Source of the DNA: WQUF01 sp031549885 | GTDB lineage: Bacteria > Bacillota > Clostridia > Clostridiales > Clostridiaceae | Assembly (NCBI GenBank): GCA_031549885.1 | Contig: JAVBPD010000135.1 | Span: forward strand, 1 to 7,372 | DNA: 7,372 bases | Direction: 5' to 3' | Shown: positions 6,130-7,372 of the stretch, piece after piece | Layout: every line of letters begins with the position of its first letter | Position numbering within the stretch: the first letter of the stretch is position 1 | Translations under genes and position numbers: made by a program | The notes under the pieces: model-generated | Database searches by the model: none | The model's input: only the letters and a program-made list of their open reading frames with translations | What the model was told of the DNA's origin: nothing

Positions 6130-6951
6130 TTAATTTATGTCCATCTTGCTAAACTTGCGAATTGCAAGAAATAAAAAAGCAATGGCATAAATGCCAATGT
6201 ATATAAACATCAATAAACTGGCAGGTTCTCCAGATCCAGAAAGTCCACCAGCACTTCGCATAATTTCTCCAGCAATTCCTGTTGACGGAAGTAAAACCCT
6301 TTGGGCTGTTGCAAATAAAGTTTGAAATGGAGAAATAAGGCTAATAAAAATCCCTGCACTAGAAACCCCAGCATTGTTCATATATTTTCCAATCATTTCA
6401 ACCATCCCGCCAATATTGCCAAGTATATATATAAATATCATTAAAAGCCCGTTTGGTACTACTTTAAGCGACACAGAACCATAAATAGTAACGCATAAAA
6501 CAATCATAGGCACTAAAAGATACAAAAACCATCCTTCAATGACTTGAGCAGCTGTTAACATAGTAATTGTATTTAATGAAAAAAACTTTCCTATAATAAA
6601 TATAGCAAAAAATAGTAAACTTGCATATAAAAATAAAAGTATTAAAAGTCCAACTAGCTTTCCTAAAATATATTCATACCTTCTTAAAGGTCTTGAAATA
6701 ATAGCATGAATCATTCCATTTTCAAGCTCACTTGCTATAGACCCTGCTCCAAGCATAATGGTTAAAAGGCACATTAACATAGAAGAAAACTGGAGTCCTG
6801 TTTGAGTTAACATTACCGAAGCAACAGATTGAACTTGCATTTCCATACTATTAGATGACATGGAATTTTTATAGTGATAGAGTAAAACAGTCCACAGTAT
6901 TAAATACAAAACTGCCACTACAGTCATTACTACAAAAGTTCTCTTTCTCAC
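6130..6951 (-). CDS. ABC-2 type transporter permease, 5' end lost to an IS insertion
   Basis: A membrane subunit of an ABC-2 type exporter with about six transmembrane segments (roughly 6-26, 55-75, 98-121, 135-155, 164-186, 246-264). The family signature GSIASELENGMIHAIISRPLRRYEYILGK spans about 70-98 in residues of the GTG-started form, and SPFQTLFATAQRVLLP follows near 207-222. The usable start here is a GTG at 6951 with no Shine-Dalgarno. Twelve more family-like codons run upstream (6952-6987, KAIIISTLNEA before the GTG), but where a Met codon is expected there is ATC, and beyond it the sequence is the right end of an IS200/IS605-type element. The insertion therefore seems to have cut the gene at its start codon. 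The protein is either made short from the GTG or not made. The partner ATPase gene is not in the window and may lie beyond the IS. It ends 13 bases before the GPx start, so both are on one transcript. Substrate unknown. Confidence 0.85.
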   Translation of the reverse strand: MRKRTFVVMTVVAVLYLILWTVLLYHYKNSMSSNSMEMQVQSVASVMLTQTGLQFSSMLMCLLTIMLGAGSIASELENGMIHAIISRPLRRYEYILGKLVGLLILLFLYASLLFFAIFIIGKFFSLNTITMLTAAQVIEGWFLYLLVPMIVLCVTIYGSVSLKVVPNGLLMIFIYILGNIGGMVEMIGKYMNNAGVSSAGIFISLISPFQTLFATAQRVLLPSTGIAGEIMRSAGGLSGSGEPASLLMFIYIGIYAIAFLFLAIRKFSKMDIN

Positions 6952-6984
6952 AGCTTCATTTAATGTAGATATTATTATTGCTTT

Positions 6985-7151
6985 GATTCTGCACCCGTTA
7001 CATAAAATCTACCAAAACCTAATATTTTGAGATTTATTCCTTTTTCAATGTGTCCAATTTTGCCTAAGCTACTTTTGTTTGGTATGACACTCCAAAGGCT
7101 TGAATTCCTGCGTAACGAGCAGTACATATCAGCATTATCTTGTTTGTGATA
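6985..7151 (-). ncRNA. Candidate omega-RNA scaffold at the IS right end
   Basis: The region between the tnpB stop and the inferred right end is where TnpB omega-RNA scaffolds lie in this superfamily, with the guide taken from the flanking DNA. It contains the block GGAATTCAAGCCTTTGGAG (minus strand, about 7091-7109), a pattern I associate with tnpB 3' regions. It also contains a CTGC/GCAG hairpin (7108-7111 with 7119-7122) and the hairpins listed separately. The RNA probably begins inside the tnpB 3' end. The guide would be the first bases of the permease gene below about 6985. Processing ends are not visible from sequence. Confidence 0.45.
7005..7035 (-). repeat. Bulged hairpin near the IS right end
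   Basis: AAATCT/AGATTT (7005-7010 with 7030-7035) and CAAAA/TTTTG (7013-7017 with 7025-7029) make an 11-bp stem with a 2-base bulge on one side and a 7-base loop. An imperfect subterminal hairpin with a bulge is what the Y1 transposase of this superfamily recognises at each end. Its base lies about 18-20 bases from the inferred boundary. Confidence 0.6.
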
Positions 7152-7161
7152 TTATGCTGAT
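7128..7161. repeat. Strong hairpin spanning the tnpB stop codon
   Basis: ATCAGCAT (7128-7135) pairs with ATGCTGAT (7154-7161), and TATC (7136-7139) with GATA (7148-7151), leaving a 2-base bulge and an 8-base loop. The tnpB TAA lies inside it. On the plus strand it is followed by TTTTTT (7161-7166), so it could stop antisense transcription entering the element. On the minus strand it may be part of the omega-RNA fold. Confidence 0.55.
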
Positions 7162-7372
7162 TTTTTGTATCTTGAAAGATTTATAGAGGCATTTTTGTCT
7201 CTGTCAATTTTGAAATTACATGATGGGCATCTGAAAACTCTATCTTTAAGTTTTAAATCTTTCTTGATTTGCCCACAGCAGGAACATGTCTTACTTGATG
7301 GATAAAACCTATCAGCTTTTACAAATTCAATACCATTGAATTCACTTTTATATTCTAAAATTTGAATAAATT
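7152..7372 (-). CDS. tnpB: RNA-guided nuclease TnpB, C-terminal 72 residues (partial)
   Basis: The last 72 residues of a TnpB/OrfB protein, the RNA-guided DNA nuclease of IS200/IS605 and IS607 elements and ancestor of Cas12. The fragment has ADRFYPSSKTCSCCGQ (Cys29 and Cys32 of the zinc ribbon), then RCPSC (Cys48 and Cys51), then DRDKNASINL at 56-65, the RuvC-III motif with its catalytic Asp. It ends RYKKSA before TAA. All four zinc ligands and the acidic motif are present, so the C-terminus looks active, unlike nuclease-dead TnpB-derived repressors, which lose this region. The other RuvC motifs lie outside the window. Whether the element also has a tnpA transposase cannot be seen. It points in the same direction as the permease it abuts. 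Confidence 0.92.
   Translation of the reverse strand, partial: FIQILEYKSEFNGIEFVKADRFYPSSKTCSCCGQIKKDLKLKDRVFRCPSCNFKIDRDKNASINLSRYKKSA

Larger units (their letters stand above)
6985..7372 (-). mobile_element. IS200/IS605-superfamily element, right part
   Basis: The right portion of a tnpB-carrying insertion sequence: the end of tnpB (7152-7372), then about 165 non-coding bases with several hairpins, ending where permease codons begin. I infer the right boundary at about 6983-6988 from loss of the permease reading pattern. The minus-strand end reads AGAATCAA next to AGCAATAATA, and TCAA resembles the right cleavage site known for IS608. The left end, any tnpA and the target sequence are outside the window. 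These elements move as single strands, without terminal inverted repeats or target duplication, so none is expected. Confidence 0.75.

Noticed and set aside
7152..7372. TnpB fragment as a nuclease-dead TldR-type repressor next to an ABC transporter gene
   Set aside because: TldR proteins lose the C-terminal RuvC-III/zinc-ribbon region, whereas here all four cysteines and the DRDKNAS motif are present.

Overview
The window is AT-rich, and every gene I can support lies on the minus strand. Short gaps, strong Shine-Dalgarno sequences, TTGAAA/TATAAT-type promoters and TAA stops on all complete genes point to a low-GC Firmicute, most likely a Clostridium-type anaerobe. A UGA-containing glutathione peroxidase implies that the host makes selenocysteine.

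Reading in the direction of transcription (high to low coordinates), the window opens with the last 72 codons of an IS200/IS605-type TnpB (7152-7372) and its right end (about 6985-7151). This element abuts, and appears to have removed the start codon of, an ABC-2 type permease gene (6130-6951, remnant to about 6987). Thirteen bases after the permease stop comes a glutathione peroxidase gene (5583-6116). An in-frame TGA sits exactly at its catalytic residue, followed by a SECIS-like hairpin, so ordinary ORF calling misses or splits this gene. A strong intrinsic terminator (5546-5576) closes this unit.

The next unit is a ribbon-helix-helix protein of unknown role (4773-5429) followed 30 bases later by the disaggregase ClpB (2148-4742). 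After clpB there is a near-consensus promoter (2103-2131), a long hairpin (2022-2064), a 67-residue coiled-coil protein with a GTG start (1790-1993) and a VOC/PhnB-like protein (1305-1730), then a terminator-like hairpin (1231-1269). Last come a DegV/FakB fatty-acid-binding protein (274-1146) and the N-terminal part of a nitroreductase (1-199), the latter with its own promoter overlapped by an inverted repeat.

The themes are stress and redox handling (ClpB, GPx, nitroreductase) and lipid binding (DegV). The most notable items are the selenocysteine GPx and the IS/permease junction, where the transposon's omega-RNA guide would be drawn from the permease's first codons. No stretch over 300 bases lacks a gene.
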